From assembly GCA_005784505.1 (NCBI GenBank), contig VCAZ01000006.1, positions 8,812,724-8,876,723 on the forward strand: a stretch of DNA of 64,000 nucleotides, read 5' to 3'. Source of the DNA: Bagarius yarrelli. Its lineage: Eukaryota > Chordata > Actinopteri > Siluriformes > Sisoridae. Made by a program: the position numbers and the translations under genes. The notes below the pieces were generated by a model, which had not been told where the DNA came from, did no database searches, and saw nothing but the letters and a program-made list of their open reading frames with translations. This document shows, piece after piece, positions 13,301 through 24,571 of the stretch; positions within the stretch are counted from its first letter, which is position 1; every line of letters begins with the position of its first letter.

Positions 13301-15222
13301 CTGCTGCTGTGTGTGCCATCATCGTCGCACCAAGCACCGCCTGCAACAACAGCAGAGGCAGCATGAGATCAACCTCATTGCCTACAGAGAGGTTCACAAC
13401 TACACCTCACTGCCCTTTTACTTCAGTAAGTAACCACATGATTTTGCCTTTCCCCCCCCTTTTCCTTTACCTGCTGTGCAAGCTGTTCTGTTAGTTTATT
13501 CAAGATAAACCACAATCTCTTGACCATAACATTTAACACAGTTAATTTCAATTCAAGTAAAAAACTTATGTATGTATAAAATTATAAAACTAGTAGAACA
13601 CTGTCTGCCTCGGATACAAATCAGAATGGTGTCATGAAGAATGCCTTTAATGTTGTCAGTCAAGTCTGTGCTTAAATGTAGTGTTTTTTAATTGGAACAC
13701 ATAACAAGGCACCCAGTTAAAAACAAAATATTAATAAATACAACATTGGTTAGAAAAAGAAAAGGAAAATAATTTATCACAAGTGATTTCATAAATGTAA
13801 GAAAAAAAAACCCTCTAAAACTCTCACTTTTTTTTTATAAACTTTTTCCTGAATTTCAACAGGATGTAAATTAAATCAAATTGTAAGTTTTTGGCATGTT
13901 CTATAATTCCCATTAAAAGCCTAAGATTTTTACAAAACTCATTTTAAAAAGTCAGAAATAGAGCAAGAAATGATGCATTCTGATATTCTGGGCCATTTGT
14001 GACCAGTAAATTGGTATCTCGGTGGTTACAGTGTTTGTCTGCTGATCAGATCATAATGTGTTCAATTCCCAGCACCACCAAGCTGCCAGTGCTGGGCCCC
14101 TGAGCAAGGCCCTTAACCCTCAGCTGCTTAGCTGGATAAATATAAGATAAATGTAAGATAAGGCTGTCGGACAAATTCCAAAAATGTAATTTGAGAGGAG
14201 TTTTCTCTAATTGCTGGAGCTTCTTTGTCGGGTTTTTAAAAGCAGTTTAGTAAATTAGATAATTAGCAGGTTTATTTAAAACTGGATAAGTAGTGGCTTA
14301 GTGGTTAAGGTGTTGGACTGATACCAGAAAAACTGGAATTCGATTCCAAGCTCCACCAAGCCACCACTGTGGGCCCCTGAGCAAGTCCCTTAACCCTCAA
14401 TTGCTCAGTTGTATAAATGAGATAACTGTAAATCGCCCTGGATAAAGACGTAATTGTAAAACTTCGACAAACTATCTATTATGTTTCTTCTCAGGGTTTC
14501 TTCCCAGCTACCTTTTACCTGCATATGAGGAAGTAGAGAACCGACCTCCGACACCACCTCCTCCATACAGTCCCTCACAGCCAGGTCAAAGCACAGATTC
14601 AGTGAGTTCTGAGCAAAACCACGAGCTGTGTCCATCACTTCAGACAGGTTCCACAGCCACTGCATCAGAGAGCAACTCCACTGTGCACTGCATTGAAGAG
14701 GCCAGTCATTCTCCTGCTCATCGGCCAATGGGTGATGAGCACAAACCCTACCTGAGCTTTGAAGAGGACAGGCAGCAGCAACAGCAGGTTGCATCTGCCA
14801 CTTCGACCGAAATAAGCAAAAATTTTAAAGAACTTGGGGATCAAGGACTTGAGTCTTTTCTTGAGAGCAAGGACAAGACAGTGGGGCGCCATAGACGCTT
14901 TACCGGAGACTCAGGAATTGAGGTGTGTATATGCAGCCGTGGGCCAGGGGATGGAGAGTATGAAGAAGAGGAGGAGATGAAGGAACTTGAGGGACTTTTG
15001 GACAGAGAAGAGTTACAGAAGCAGGACTTTTGTGACAGTTGCAACTCCCATAATGATAGCCTTCATGAGCCAGGTGACGAGGAGCAGGGCTTCGCAGGCC
15101 CTGAGAGAAACCCTGAGCACAGGGAGACTCCTGTGCAACGCCTGCCTATCAGCCTTCAGTTACATACCATCAATGAACAAGAGGCTCCTCAGCAGAGTAA
15201 CAGCACAGATCCTCAAGTCTAA
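7301..15222 (+). CDS. wbp1l: WW domain-binding protein 1-like (wbp1l / OPAL1)
   Basis: Coding exons are 7301-7375, 11101-11203, 13264-13425 and 14495-15222. They splice in phase into about 355 codons, close to the roughly 340 of human WBP1L. I chose the ATG at 7301 because it has A at -3 and G at +4 and begins a hydrophobic leader (MGLFIMNAVVEA); an in-frame ATG at 7223 with weak context would add 26 residues. Exon 2 encodes the cysteine-rich ectodomain (SGHCCGESQCC). Exon 3 encodes the membrane helix and cysteine cluster (WLVWTFIIILSCCCVCHHRR). Exon 4 carries an LPAY and a PPPY motif, the ligands for WW-domain ubiquitin ligases of the NEDD4 type, then an acidic stretch and the conserved GRHRRFTGDSGIEVC block. 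In the family this is a membrane adaptor that recruits WW-domain ligases. The first-exon choice is the least certain part. Confidence 0.9.
10795..10821 (+). CDS. wbp1l: Candidate alternative first coding exon of wbp1l
   Basis: An ATG at 10795 opens nine codons (MTFHKGLRK) that run straight into a GTAATT donor at 10822. The exon ends in phase 0 and so joins in frame to the wbp1l exon at 11101, just as the 7301 exon does. From memory, the short human WBP1L isoform begins MPFLLGLRQ and joins at the same point, so length and pattern agree. Transcript evidence is lacking here, so promoter use is inferred. Confidence 0.5.
11575..11792. repeat. Fold-back (palindromic) MITE-like element
   Basis: The arm at 11575-11668 is repeated in inverted, diverged form at 11688-11792, with a loop of about 19 bp. 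Matching words include CAGTAATTCCAGCTGATT on the left and AATCAGCTGGAATTACTG on the right, and GTGGATAAAA against TTTTATCCAC at the ends. It sits in wbp1l intron 2. No coding sequence is visible, and the superfamily is not identified. Confidence 0.7.
14012..14190 (+). repeat. tRNA-derived SINE
   Basis: This is the same family as the copy at 5515. It has TCGGTGGTTACAGTGTTTG, a B-box-like TTCAATTCCC, GGGCCCCTGAGCAAGGCCC and a tail ending AAAATGTAA. It lies in wbp1l intron 3, upstream of a second copy in the same orientation. Confidence 0.85.
14290..14461 (+). repeat. tRNA-derived SINE beside wbp1l exon 4
   Basis: This is a further copy of the family, with CTTAGTGGTTAAGGTGTTGG, GGGCCCCTGAGCAAGTCCC and a CTGGATAAAGACG tail. 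It ends about 33 bp before wbp1l exon 4 (14495), so its tail lies where the branch point and polypyrimidine tract of that acceptor should be. Confidence 0.85.
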
Positions 15223-16359
15223 TCACATATTAAAGTGACTCTGTGGGTCAATGTATCCCTTTAATTTCTGACTGAACTGTTGCTTTGGCTGTCTATCAAG
15301 TGTGTGAATGTTATGCAGTGTTGTAAGATTCAGCTACAAAGCCCGTATGGTCAAGGACACTGCGGAAAAGAATCTTGTTCATTTTCTAGGTTTATTAAAT
15401 TTGCTTTCCACTCGATAGACCCAGTGAGAGGCACTGCTTATTATCAACACACAAGGGGTTTTAGACGCTGAGGCAAATATTTAAACAATAAGTAATAAGA
15501 GCTGCTGTTGAAAGCTGACTCAGGTTTGTTTGTATAGAGGAAATTTACTGTAAAACTTAAACTGAAATTAATTTATTTAAGATTTTGCCGTGTAGCATTT
15601 TGCCAAATTTAGATACAGCCGATAGCACTCTTTTCATAACTGGCCACAGAAACTGTGTGTACACACAAGACGGTTAATTTATTGTTTCTTTTTTCAGTCT
15701 GCCTAATACATAATTCTGAGATTGAGGCAACACTGAATAACAATTGTATAGGAATGCTTTGCAGTCTGTATCATTGCACCTTCCTGTAAGCTTAGAGACC
15801 CAAATCTGTTCTTTATAACAACTAAACAAATTATACCCCACCCCTGGCAAGGCTGGTGATCTGCACCTGATCTGAATCGTGATGTGTGAATCCCAAAATT
15901 AAGTGCAATTGTATTCTATAACTGTTAAGGGAGACCAGCTGTTAATGCTGGTTTGTGTGGGTGGTCATTTGTCCACATATTTTAGCTGTATAGGATATTC
16001 TTGAATTAACTGCTTTTAATATTAAACCATCCAACTAGAGATTTTCTAGTGCAAATATCCCATCTAAACAAAGTATTTGATGCGTACAAATAGAAAACAT
16101 CAAATATCTGAATGTAAATATTTAGCCAAGCTCCCAACTGAAGCACATTATGCACTGATTAAAAAAAGAAAGAACCGAAATGTAAGGACTGTTTTTTAAA
16201 GATCACACAATATTTTAGGATGTTTGGACTTCTAGTTCCTATTAATTAACGTGTGTTTTTCTTCCCTCTTATTATACACTGTCAAAGATTATACATACTG
16301 AAAGATTGTCATAATGGCTTCCTTTTCCCCCAGAATTAATTAATTCTTAATTTGCTATA

Positions 16360-16411
16360 TGTATGTATGTATGTGTGTATGTATGTATGTGTGTGTGTGT
16401 GTGTGTGTGTA
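16360..16411. repeat. (TATG)n/(TG)n microsatellite
   Basis: Tandem GTAT and GT units follow one another without interruption by other sequence, inside the inferred wbp1l 3' UTR. Confidence 0.9.
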
Positions 16412-17741
16412 TCTCCATCCTCAGGATTATTTTCTAGTTGTATAAAAAATCTTTATTATCACATTCAGTAAGCGGACAATACAAGCTGGCATTAATTAGG
16501 TAGAGTAGTTACTCATTGTTTTTTTTTTTTTCATAATAAAAACTTTAACTGTTAATTTACCATACAATAGAATTAAAGACCAATGTGAATTAATAGAACT
16601 TCATACACAAAAGCAAATCAGGTGCTGATTGATGTAACATTTTATCTATACTGTGCTCAGCTTAATGGTTAACATGATTATAGGGAACTGTGGTTTTGGG
16701 GGTTTTTTTCCCTTTATACCCAGTTGTAAAAAGAAAAGCCTTGTAATGGTACTGATTTAGTTCTGTACTGCAGTATACGTTTTCATTTAGGTTTAACAGT
16801 ATAGCCGTGCTGTGAACAGAACATTATGTTGATCACACAAGAGGCTATGCTGCTTTTTTTTTTTTTAAATAGGTTGAATTCCTGTCTAAATGGGGTCAAT
16901 TTAAGGTTTGACGCCTGACTGGTCATTTTGTGTTCATATCCTTTAAATGTAATGAAGGTTTTCTTTTGTTATACGGTGGCAATAGAGACTGCTTAAAGTT
17001 GCTTCACTGCATTCCTACACGAGAGATTGAGAAGCGAATTACAGTCACTTGATCTTTAAGGTAGTGGGGTTTTTTGACCTTTGGTGTAAAGTAATCAGGA
17101 AGGCTTCCAGCAACACAGGGTGTTTAGATTGTGATCAGTTCAAAGGACACATGTCGGCACGATGAGCCGATCGTGACGGCGAGGGTGTCTGGGGGAAAAA
17201 AGTGGTGGAAAGACATGGTAAACGAATATTTTAACAACTTAACAAACCCAACCACGAAGACTGTTGAAATATTTAGATGTCATGTCTGTGTACCCTTTTT
17301 TTTTTTTTCAGAACCATGACTAGATATTTATATAGATTAGATGGACTGCTTCTTTATCGTTGGTGCTTAAGCTTTATATTATACTGAAAAAAGGGCAATG
17401 TGTCGTCTTTATTTCCCTATTTTATATCTTAAAACCAAAAAAAAAAAAAAGAGGAAAGCAGAATAGGTTGGCTTTTTTTTGGCCTTAATAAGGTGTCCTT
17501 GCACTGTTTTAAATTGATGCATTAAGTTTGTTTGCAAAGGATTTACATTAAGGTTTACAAAGGATTTAGCAACAACTGCGCTTTGAGTTTAGCTCTGCCA
17601 TAAGGCCTGGTACTATATTTTTTTTATTTTTTGGTTTTGTGTCTGTAGTTGCCTTTTTTATAAAACTGCAGTTTCTGCTATGAGTAACAGTTTGTATAAA
17701 TCCTGAACCAAATGAATGAATATCAAACATTGTACATTATA

Positions 17742-17747
17742 AATAAA
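17742..17747 (+). terminator. wbp1l: Poly(A) signal AATAAA for wbp1l
   Basis: A consensus AATAAA lies about 2.5 kb after the wbp1l stop. It is followed within 30-50 bp by a T/GT-rich stretch (TTATTGGTTTTTGTTTTT) of the kind used as a downstream element. Confidence 0.6.
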
Positions 17748-17852
17748 ACATCTTTAAATGCCAAGTTATTGGTTTTTGTTTTTACTGTTTTAATCCTGGT
17801 TATATTTTCTAACAGGATAAAAACCTCTTAAGCTGCTGAGAAAAAATATTTT

Positions 17853-17858
17853 TTTATT
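17853..17858 (-). terminator. cyp17a1: Candidate poly(A) signal for cyp17a1
   Basis: TTTATT on the + strand is AATAAA on the - strand, about 450 bp past the cyp17a1 stop. It is the best candidate before the oppositely oriented wbp1l end, but the region is very AT-rich, so chance occurrence is possible. Confidence 0.4.
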
Positions 17859-18304
17859 ATGTATAAATAATTTAGTTTAAGGCAACATTAACATAATGGC
17901 TCATTTTTTAAATTATTAATCATCAAAAAATTATTTTCCAATGATTGTGAAAAAGTACAAAAGAAGTAAACTCAATCCACACAACTATTGATGAAGTGAG
18001 TTATTACTGCATGCATACCTCCTTGTCTTATTTGCAAATTATTACACGGACCTGCTAGCAGAAGTGACTCCAGGCACAAGCAGCGGATTTATATGGCTTC
18101 CCAGAATCATGTTTCAAAGCTGGCCATTTCTATTATTAACAATCTTTTACTGCCTGGATTTAGCACAACCCATAAACAGTTTCTCTATTGCTAAGTAACA
18201 AACAACAAAAGTTTTAAGACTGTGAAAACCAAACTTTTCTGTTCTAAGTTTTACTAGCAAATCTTTGAAAGTAGTCTCAGTACAAAAAAGGAAAATTGTA
18301 TGTC

Positions 18305-21300
18305 TTAGCCTGACTCTGAGTTTTGGCTCTGTAGCTTTGTTTCCCAGCCTGTCCTCAGTCTTGCAATGACTTTATATTTTTGGGGTTGAAGAACAACTCC
18401 GAATTTGCCCTGCAGCTCAGGCAGAGGCTGACCAGTGGGGACCTCTAGAGTGAACCTCTGCAATATCCATGACAGGAAGAGGAAGAGTTCCAACTTGGCT
18501 AGAGCCTCACCGAGACACACACGCACTCCAGCACCGAATGGTAGATAGCTGAGTGATGGACAGCACAGACTGTTGCCTTCCTCGTTCAGAAAACGGTCTG
18601 AGGGAAAAGTAAGAAAATAATAAATTAGGCAAAGCCTTTTTTTCAAAAGCCAAATTATTGTACTGGAAATGTTTTATTAGACAACAATTGTTAGTTAGAG
18701 TGATGGTTTTACCTGGATTAAATAGTTCTGGGTTTTTCCACTCTTTTTTATCATGGTGCAAAGACCATAGATTGACAATGACTCGTGTCCCTTTCTGCAC
18801 AGTGTACTCTCCTATACTGTAAGAAGGTTAAAGACAGGATTAGAGCTATACGCATATCTAAGACATATCGGTGGTAACAGGTTTTTTCCCCAGTTTAATT
18901 TAAGAACAAAGTGATGTGAGATTACTTTGTATCTGAAAGAGCCACGTGTGGAATGAGAAGTGGTGAGACTGGACGGATACGAAGCACCTCTCTAATGGTG
19001 GCTTCTAGGTAGGGCAGATTCCCTCTGTCATTAACCTGGGGGTGCCTGTCTCTCCCAATCTTACTGTCCAATTCCTCATGAATCTTTTTTTGAACCTGAA
19101 AACCATAAACAAAGAAAATGTCAAGCTGTTAATATAATAAATATCCTCCCAATTGGCACCTGAGGCAGTGGGGGGTGTTAAAAAACTAATAGGACCAGTA
19201 ATGTTTAAAAAGAGATACTGACCACAATGCTGTTGTGCATATTTATATAATTGTGGGTTTTTTTGGAATTAAATGACTAATTAGACATAATAAGGTAATA
19301 ACCAGTTACCTGTGGGTGATGGACAAGGTAAAGAATGGACCACTTCAGCACAGTGGTTGTGGTCTCCACCCCAGCACCAAAAATATCCCCGACGGTCATG
19401 AGTAGATGATCGTCAGTAAGACCGACATCCTGAGTGATTGTGTTGTTATTCTCTGAACTGTGTTTGGCTCGCAGTAGAGCATCCAACAGATCTCTCTGGA
19501 TGTTATTACTGAAGTCCGCCTGCAGATGGAGACACATTTCAATTAAGGTAAAGTAAATATGCCAGACGGTGAATAATAGGAACTGTGTTACAGGGTGGAT
19601 GTGATTTTGCCAAGTAGGATGTGATCCTGTATTATTATCCGTTGTTGATGCTGAATCAACATGTCAATCAACCAATCATCTGATGTTATCCGAGTGTGTT
19701 GAGTGTGTTTTAAATCTTTCTCTTATTGTAAACCAAAATGTAATATTATAAATGAATTTATTAAATAAAAAAACATAAAATGCTTAAATAACATGTGTAT
19801 TACATTACAATCTATACTGAACAACTGCATCTAACATGTATGTGCAGGTTAGCTAATGTGTGAACATTTTCCTCCCCTTAAAGGCCCAAAATACATTTGT
19901 GTGTGCAGTAAAATCTATTTAAATGTGCATGCACGAATGAAATGTAAATTCATAGTTTTTTGCTTGTCAGTGTCATTAAGTTGTTCTCGAATTAATACAT
20001 TTCCAGTTTCAGTCAAAGTTTTCCAGATTGTTTGTGGACAATAAATGGAAAGATTCAAAAATAGATCGATGCGGGTTTGGTCGACACACACTGATGACAT
20101 CAGATTTTTCATTGGTTGATCAATCCAATATCAACAAAGGATGTTAATTCAGGATCGCATCCTACTTTGCAAAATTACATCCACCATGTTACAGAGATGC
20201 ATTTTACCTTGTGTTCATCATATTTCTTCTGAAGGAGCTGGTCTCTAATAGAGACACAACGTTGAAGAATTCTGAGGTCTTTATTTGGAAAGAACTACAC
20301 AGGAAACAATGACTTTAATATGATTGATATGTTGATGTAAAGTACATTGTCTGTGCAATACTGCGGACATTTTAATAAAAAGGTTTACCTGAAGCCATGG
20401 AAAGATATCCACCAAACTGTCCTTTGCAACCGTGTCCACAATTCCCTGGCTGTACTGGAGCATAGCTTCAAACTCAGGATCTCCACGACTATATGAGGAG
20501 CTGAAACAGAGGGTACATACTACGTTTGTGACAGCACGGGTCAGCTCTGGGGCCAAATCTATCGCAGAGCTCTGCAGGTTTGTCAGGATTTCACACATAG
20601 AGCTCGCCTCGCTGCAAACTAAGAGGAACAAGAAAAAATAATGAGTATTATTACAAATTTTTTTAAGAATTCATCATAATATTCTGCATATATACTACAA
20701 ATATTGTAGTACAATAGGGATTTCTAGCTAAGACGTTTTACTATTTTACTTACTTATTTTCTCAATGGATGCAGTTCCTTCTCCAAACATACCCAGAGCC
20801 CCGTGTACAAGTTTGCGATGGAACTTCCACGTAGCACTGTAGTCAGCAAATGCTATGTCTTTTCCATCTCGTGTTAAAATGTCTGTAGTGACCTTAGAAA
20901 AAGACAATTTCTCCCAGTTGCTTAACTTGTTTAGTAAAAACCTAATGAGCTGAATTTATATCTTATGGAATTTAGACTGATAAAGATTGCTTACGGTGCG
21001 TGGTCTTCCTGCAAATACTTTCCCTTTCCTGAGCAGGACCTCTTTTGCATAGTGATGATTGTTGACGATGATAACTTTATGAGAGCCCATCATGAGCGAA
21101 TAAATATCTCCATATTTCTTTTGCAGCTGCTGAAAGAAAATATGTGGTGCGCAGTCACTCCTTAAACTCAAAAGACTCCCAATGATCGGAAAAGAAGGAA
21201 GGCTTGGAAGAGCTCGATCGTCCCCCAAAAAACCGTGGATTTTCCTCAGATACAGGGCCACTGCAAATACTGCAGCAAATACACAGAAACCGATAAACCA

Positions 21301-21306
21301 TGCCAT
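18305..21306 (-). CDS. cyp17a1: Cytochrome P450 17A1 (steroid 17-alpha-hydroxylase/17,20-lyase)
   Basis: Eight exons on the minus strand (21306-20995, 20892-20754, 20618-20389, 20294-20208, 19519-19310, 19095-18926, 18816-18713, 18597-18305) splice in frame to 514 codons, the usual vertebrate length. The start is the ATG at 21306, which opens an N-terminal membrane anchor followed by the proline-rich hinge (LPSLPSFPIIGS). Exon 5 has the I-helix oxygen-activation motif (FGAGVETTTT). Exon 8 has the heme-cysteine loop (PFGAGVRVCLGEA). The enzyme acts in the endoplasmic reticulum: it 17-hydroxylates pregnenolone and progesterone and cleaves the side chain to give androgen precursors. The choice of CYP17A1 over the fish paralogue CYP17A2 rests on my memory of zebrafish CYP17A1, with the shared stretch SSENNN then DVGLT, and on the wbp1l/borcs7 neighbourhood. 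Confidence 0.95.
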
Positions 21307-21380
21307 GTTTAAATGCTTAGTAATTAGTGTTAAATCAACATCCAGGCACTTCACGGACTGTGAGAAAGCTTACAAGTGTG

Positions 21381-21416
21381 TTTTATATGCCTTCTTCAAT
21401 GTCACCTCCTTGACCT
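21381..21416 (-). promoter_or_regulatory. cyp17a1: cyp17a1 core promoter: TATA box and nuclear-receptor repeat
   Basis: Read on the minus strand, a TATA box (CATATAAAA, 21381-21389) lies about 75 bp before the ATG. Just upstream, at 21402-21416, is AGGTCA-AGG-AGGTGA, a direct repeat of nuclear-receptor half-sites spaced by 3, with an embedded TCAAGG. Steroidogenic P450 genes are commonly driven by SF-1 (NR5A1), which binds extended AGGTCA-type half-sites, so the element fits the gene. It is not an exact match to the SF-1 consensus. Confidence 0.6.
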
Positions 21417-21429
21417 AACATTTTTTTCA

Positions 21430-22817
21430 CTTGAGCTATCTTTTAAAGTCAATGCCAGTTCAAACTCCATAGAACGTACTAGTCAGCATCTAGACACAAA
21501 TTAAAAAGCTTTTGAGATTTGTTGTGCATTTATATCTCAATTAATGAACATAAAATCAAATCATTCTGATTACATGTAGTATTTCTCAATTTTTGTTGTT
21601 CCTAATACTATAGCTGTCTTTCCCTCTGTCTATCTGTCTGTATGTCTGTCTGTTTGTCCATCCGCCCGTCCACCCACAAGTTTAAAATTGAGATATATTG
21701 AGAGGTTTTTATAGAAAGGAATAAGACAAGACTAAGAAAATGATAGACAAAACTAAGAAAAAGATAATTGCCTTCAGGAGGAAATCCCTCTAATGTGCTC
21801 TCTTGCATGTTTTAAAAGGGCTTTTAGCTTCAGCTTCGTGGCACTAAGCATTAATATAAGTGGGTCGAAAACACAGTTACAGTAAAAAAAAAAATGATTT
21901 AAAAAAAGATTTAAGAAAGGGAATAATATATTTACATTATCTATGTAACATCAGCAATATCCTGCAAATATTTAATTTTATTTAGTTGTTTTTTTTACAG
22001 TGTGTGTGTTACATTGTCATAAAACAGCTCTTGTTTTAGTATTCTATTGTCTAGTCCTTTTACCTCTTGCACATGTTTTATGCAATTTCTATGCACTTGT
22101 ACAAAACTCTGCATCACTGCAAAAAATGTCCAGGAATGGTTTGAGGTAGATAGCAAAGAGTTCATGGTGTTAACTTGGTCTCCCAATTCCCCAGTTATCA
22201 ATTTAACTTATTTCAGCTCCTCAATTTAGCATATGTAAAATGTAAAACAGGTTCTAACAGTGGAGGCCCACCTAACAACTTACAGGATCTGCTGCTTAAA
22301 TCTTGATCCCAGAAGGTAATTTTGGTCCCTATAAAATAATTGTCATTGTATTACTACTAGCACGGTTACTACTAATAAAACACATCTCTTGGGTTGCCGA
22401 ACGGTCATGGGTCTTTAGAATTGTACTAACTTTCCTTCATTAAAAGTAACCCTGGTCCCAAATACCCAGACGTGCTGCTAGAAATTTTGAGCCCTGAGCT
22501 GTTTTGCAGCAAAAAGTGGGACCTTTACAACAATAGGTGTGTGTAATTTCAATATTATGGCTGATAGGTGTAAAAGTACAAATTAAAAAAAAAGTTAAAC
22601 AATAAATAAAAAGTTATGTAAAAGAATTGATAATTAAAATAATAATGATTAAAAAAATAATTAATATGTTACCTTAAATCACTTTTGTTTTTGTTTTTGT
22701 TTTAATCACAAAAAATCAAATAACCCACTGATTTAGTTCTGATAAATCTCATAAGAACTCTTAGGTTTAAAGACAGTTATTAGTTTTGTCCCTCTAGTCG
22801 TTCCGTAGTTTTCTGTC
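21430..22817. other. Divergent intergenic region cyp17a1 / borcs7
   Basis: About 1.4 kb lies between two divergently transcribed genes. It holds a (TCTG)n-like run near 21620-21660 and an old dispersed repeat around 22245-22500 that shares ACTACTAATAAAAC with 33080-33245. No coding sequence is seen. Confidence 0.5.
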
Positions 22818-24369
22818 ATGGCTTCCTCCGAGACGCAGCCTCGGTTCGGTCAGTCTGTTAAAGGTCTGCTATCTGATAAAGTCGGTTCTTGTAGTGGAGA
22901 TGTAATTGCTCTTACACGTCAGGTCTTAAAGGGATCCCGCAGCCAAGAGGTAACTGTTAAAACTGTGCTAAAATGCAATGCGTTATTGTTAGCTAGCATA
23001 CAAACTGGCTTCCTCCTTCCGTTAGACGTAGCTTTAGCATTAGCTTAGCATGCGATATAATAACATTAGCAGAACGTACATATCTGTCTGCAAAATGACT
23101 GACCGTCAGTCAGTAGTTTAAATGTAACATCAAGATGAAATGTCTAAGAAATATTATTGCTGATTTGAATTTAAACTAAAAGGTCAAATTAAAACATAAA
23201 TTTGGATATAAACCAATCAGATGCCTCAGATCATTAGGTCAGTTAAACATACCAAGGGTTCAGTCTAACCAAGGAGAATCTGCTTTTAGCTACCAGAGAA
23301 GAGATCAGATCAGTGTTAAATCAGTAGCTATCTTTAGCTATCCAGGCTCAAAACCTATTTATTTAGTTCTGCATTTGCGCTATGTCAAAAATGGCTATAA
23401 TTATAACTCTTTTCATTTATTTTAAATCTTTGGGGTGTTTTTTTATAATTTCTTTGTTTTTCTTATGTAAAGCACTTAGAATTACATAAGAAAAACGAAG
23501 AAATTATAAAAAAAATAACCACCCCAAAGATTTAAAATAAATGAAATAGATATAAATTAGACAAATATATCAACAAAATATAGATTAAAATAAAAAATAA
23601 GCAAGGCAAGTTTATTTATATAGCACGTTTCATACACATTCATACACATTTTCATACACATTCTCATACTGTGTAGGAAATGTGCTATATAAATAAACTT
23701 GCCTTGCTTATTTTTTATTTTAATCTATATTTTGTTGATATATTTGTCTAATTTATCTAATCCTCTTATCTTCTGTGATTTTGCAGTTGCTCGGTCAGGC
23801 AGCACGAAATATGGTAATCCAGGAAGATGCCATTCTGCACTCCGAGGATGTAAGGATTTTTCCAGATGTGTTTTTTTTTTAAATTTTTTATGCTGGTTAT
23901 AACCGATTTATTGATATTAAAGTAAACAGTGCAGTTCAGTGTATATCACAGTTTCCCAAATTTTATAAAGTTTATGTCAAAAATAAATGTGAACAGCATT
24001 TAAAAAAATGTTTTTGTGTTTTAGAGTCTTAGAAAAATGTCCATAATAACGACTCATTTGCAATATCAGTGAGTACAACTACCCTACTGCTGATCTAGAT
24101 TTATTTAGTAGACGACCTGATTGCAGACACTGTGTTTAAAATTCAGCTAAAGTCTCAACAGTTATTCCTATCTCATCTTCCCTTTAGGCAAGAAGCCATC
24201 CAAAAGAAGTAAGTCAAAATAGAAAGACTGTTGACGGTTGTTATGGTGGCTTCATTTGTCATGTAATGTCAAAACAAGCTGTGATTTTTATCTGTCTGTC
24301 CTTTACCCTTTTAACAGTGTGGAGCACTCCAGACACCTTCAGGACCAGCTTAGACACTTGCTAAAGTAA
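22818..24369 (+). CDS. borcs7: BLOC-1-related complex subunit 7 (borcs7)
   Basis: Five short exons (22818-22949, 23787-23849, 24025-24068, 24188-24208, 24318-24369) splice in frame to 103 codons, against about 106 for human BORCS7. Recognisable blocks are RFGQSVKGLL, DVIALTRQVLKGSRS, LLGQAARNMVIQEDAILHSE and a helical C-terminus ending HLLK. The protein is a small coiled-coil subunit of BORC, the lysosome-surface complex that recruits ARL8 and couples lysosomes to kinesin for outward transport. The start has a strong context (GTCATGG). The gene lies between cyp17a1 and cnnm2 as in other vertebrates. Intron 1 is unusual for its two large hairpins just before exon 2. Confidence 0.95.
23411..23758. 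repeat. Two adjacent long hairpins in borcs7 intron 1
   Basis: Hairpin 1 pairs 23411-23470 with 23482-23546; the outer arms read CATTTATTTTAAATCTTTGG and its reverse complement. Hairpin 2 pairs about 23547-23625 with 23683-23758 around a loop holding repeated CATACACATT units. The inner words (GCAAGGCAAGTTTATTTATA, GTAAAGCACTTAGAATT) resemble the two ends of a common teleost dispersed repeat. The second hairpin ends 28 bp before exon 2. Confidence 0.85.
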
Positions 24370-24565
24370 ATGCACCAGCAGACTATGCTGTTTACATGTT
24401 CAACTTGGCCTTTGCTTTGGTCCTGACACCTTGTGCAGGGGGTTTCGCTTCAAAGACACACACACACATGCTCCGATTGCCCTCATGACCTTGGGGAAAC
24501 ATCTTGTATGTAGTATTAATCAGAAAATTTTAATTTATTGTTTATTGTTTTTTTTAATGTACATC

Positions 24566-24571
24566 AATAAA
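24566..24571 (+). terminator. borcs7: Poly(A) signal AATAAA for borcs7
   Basis: A consensus AATAAA lies about 200 bp after the borcs7 stop codon. It is followed by T-rich and GT-containing sequence. Confidence 0.65.

Larger units (their letters stand above)
15223..17760 (+). other. wbp1l: wbp1l 3' UTR
   Basis: No further coding sequence is seen after the stop at 15220-15222. The stretch is AT-rich, holds a (TATG)/(TG) microsatellite near 16360-16411, and ends at a consensus AATAAA. The 2.5-kb length is inferred from this first good poly(A) signal before the converging cyp17a1 gene. Confidence 0.6.

Noticed and set aside
23626..23680. Repeated CATACACATT units, considered as a CRISPR-like array
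   Set aside because: The units are short direct repeats without unique spacers, form the loop of a hairpin, and the host is a vertebrate.
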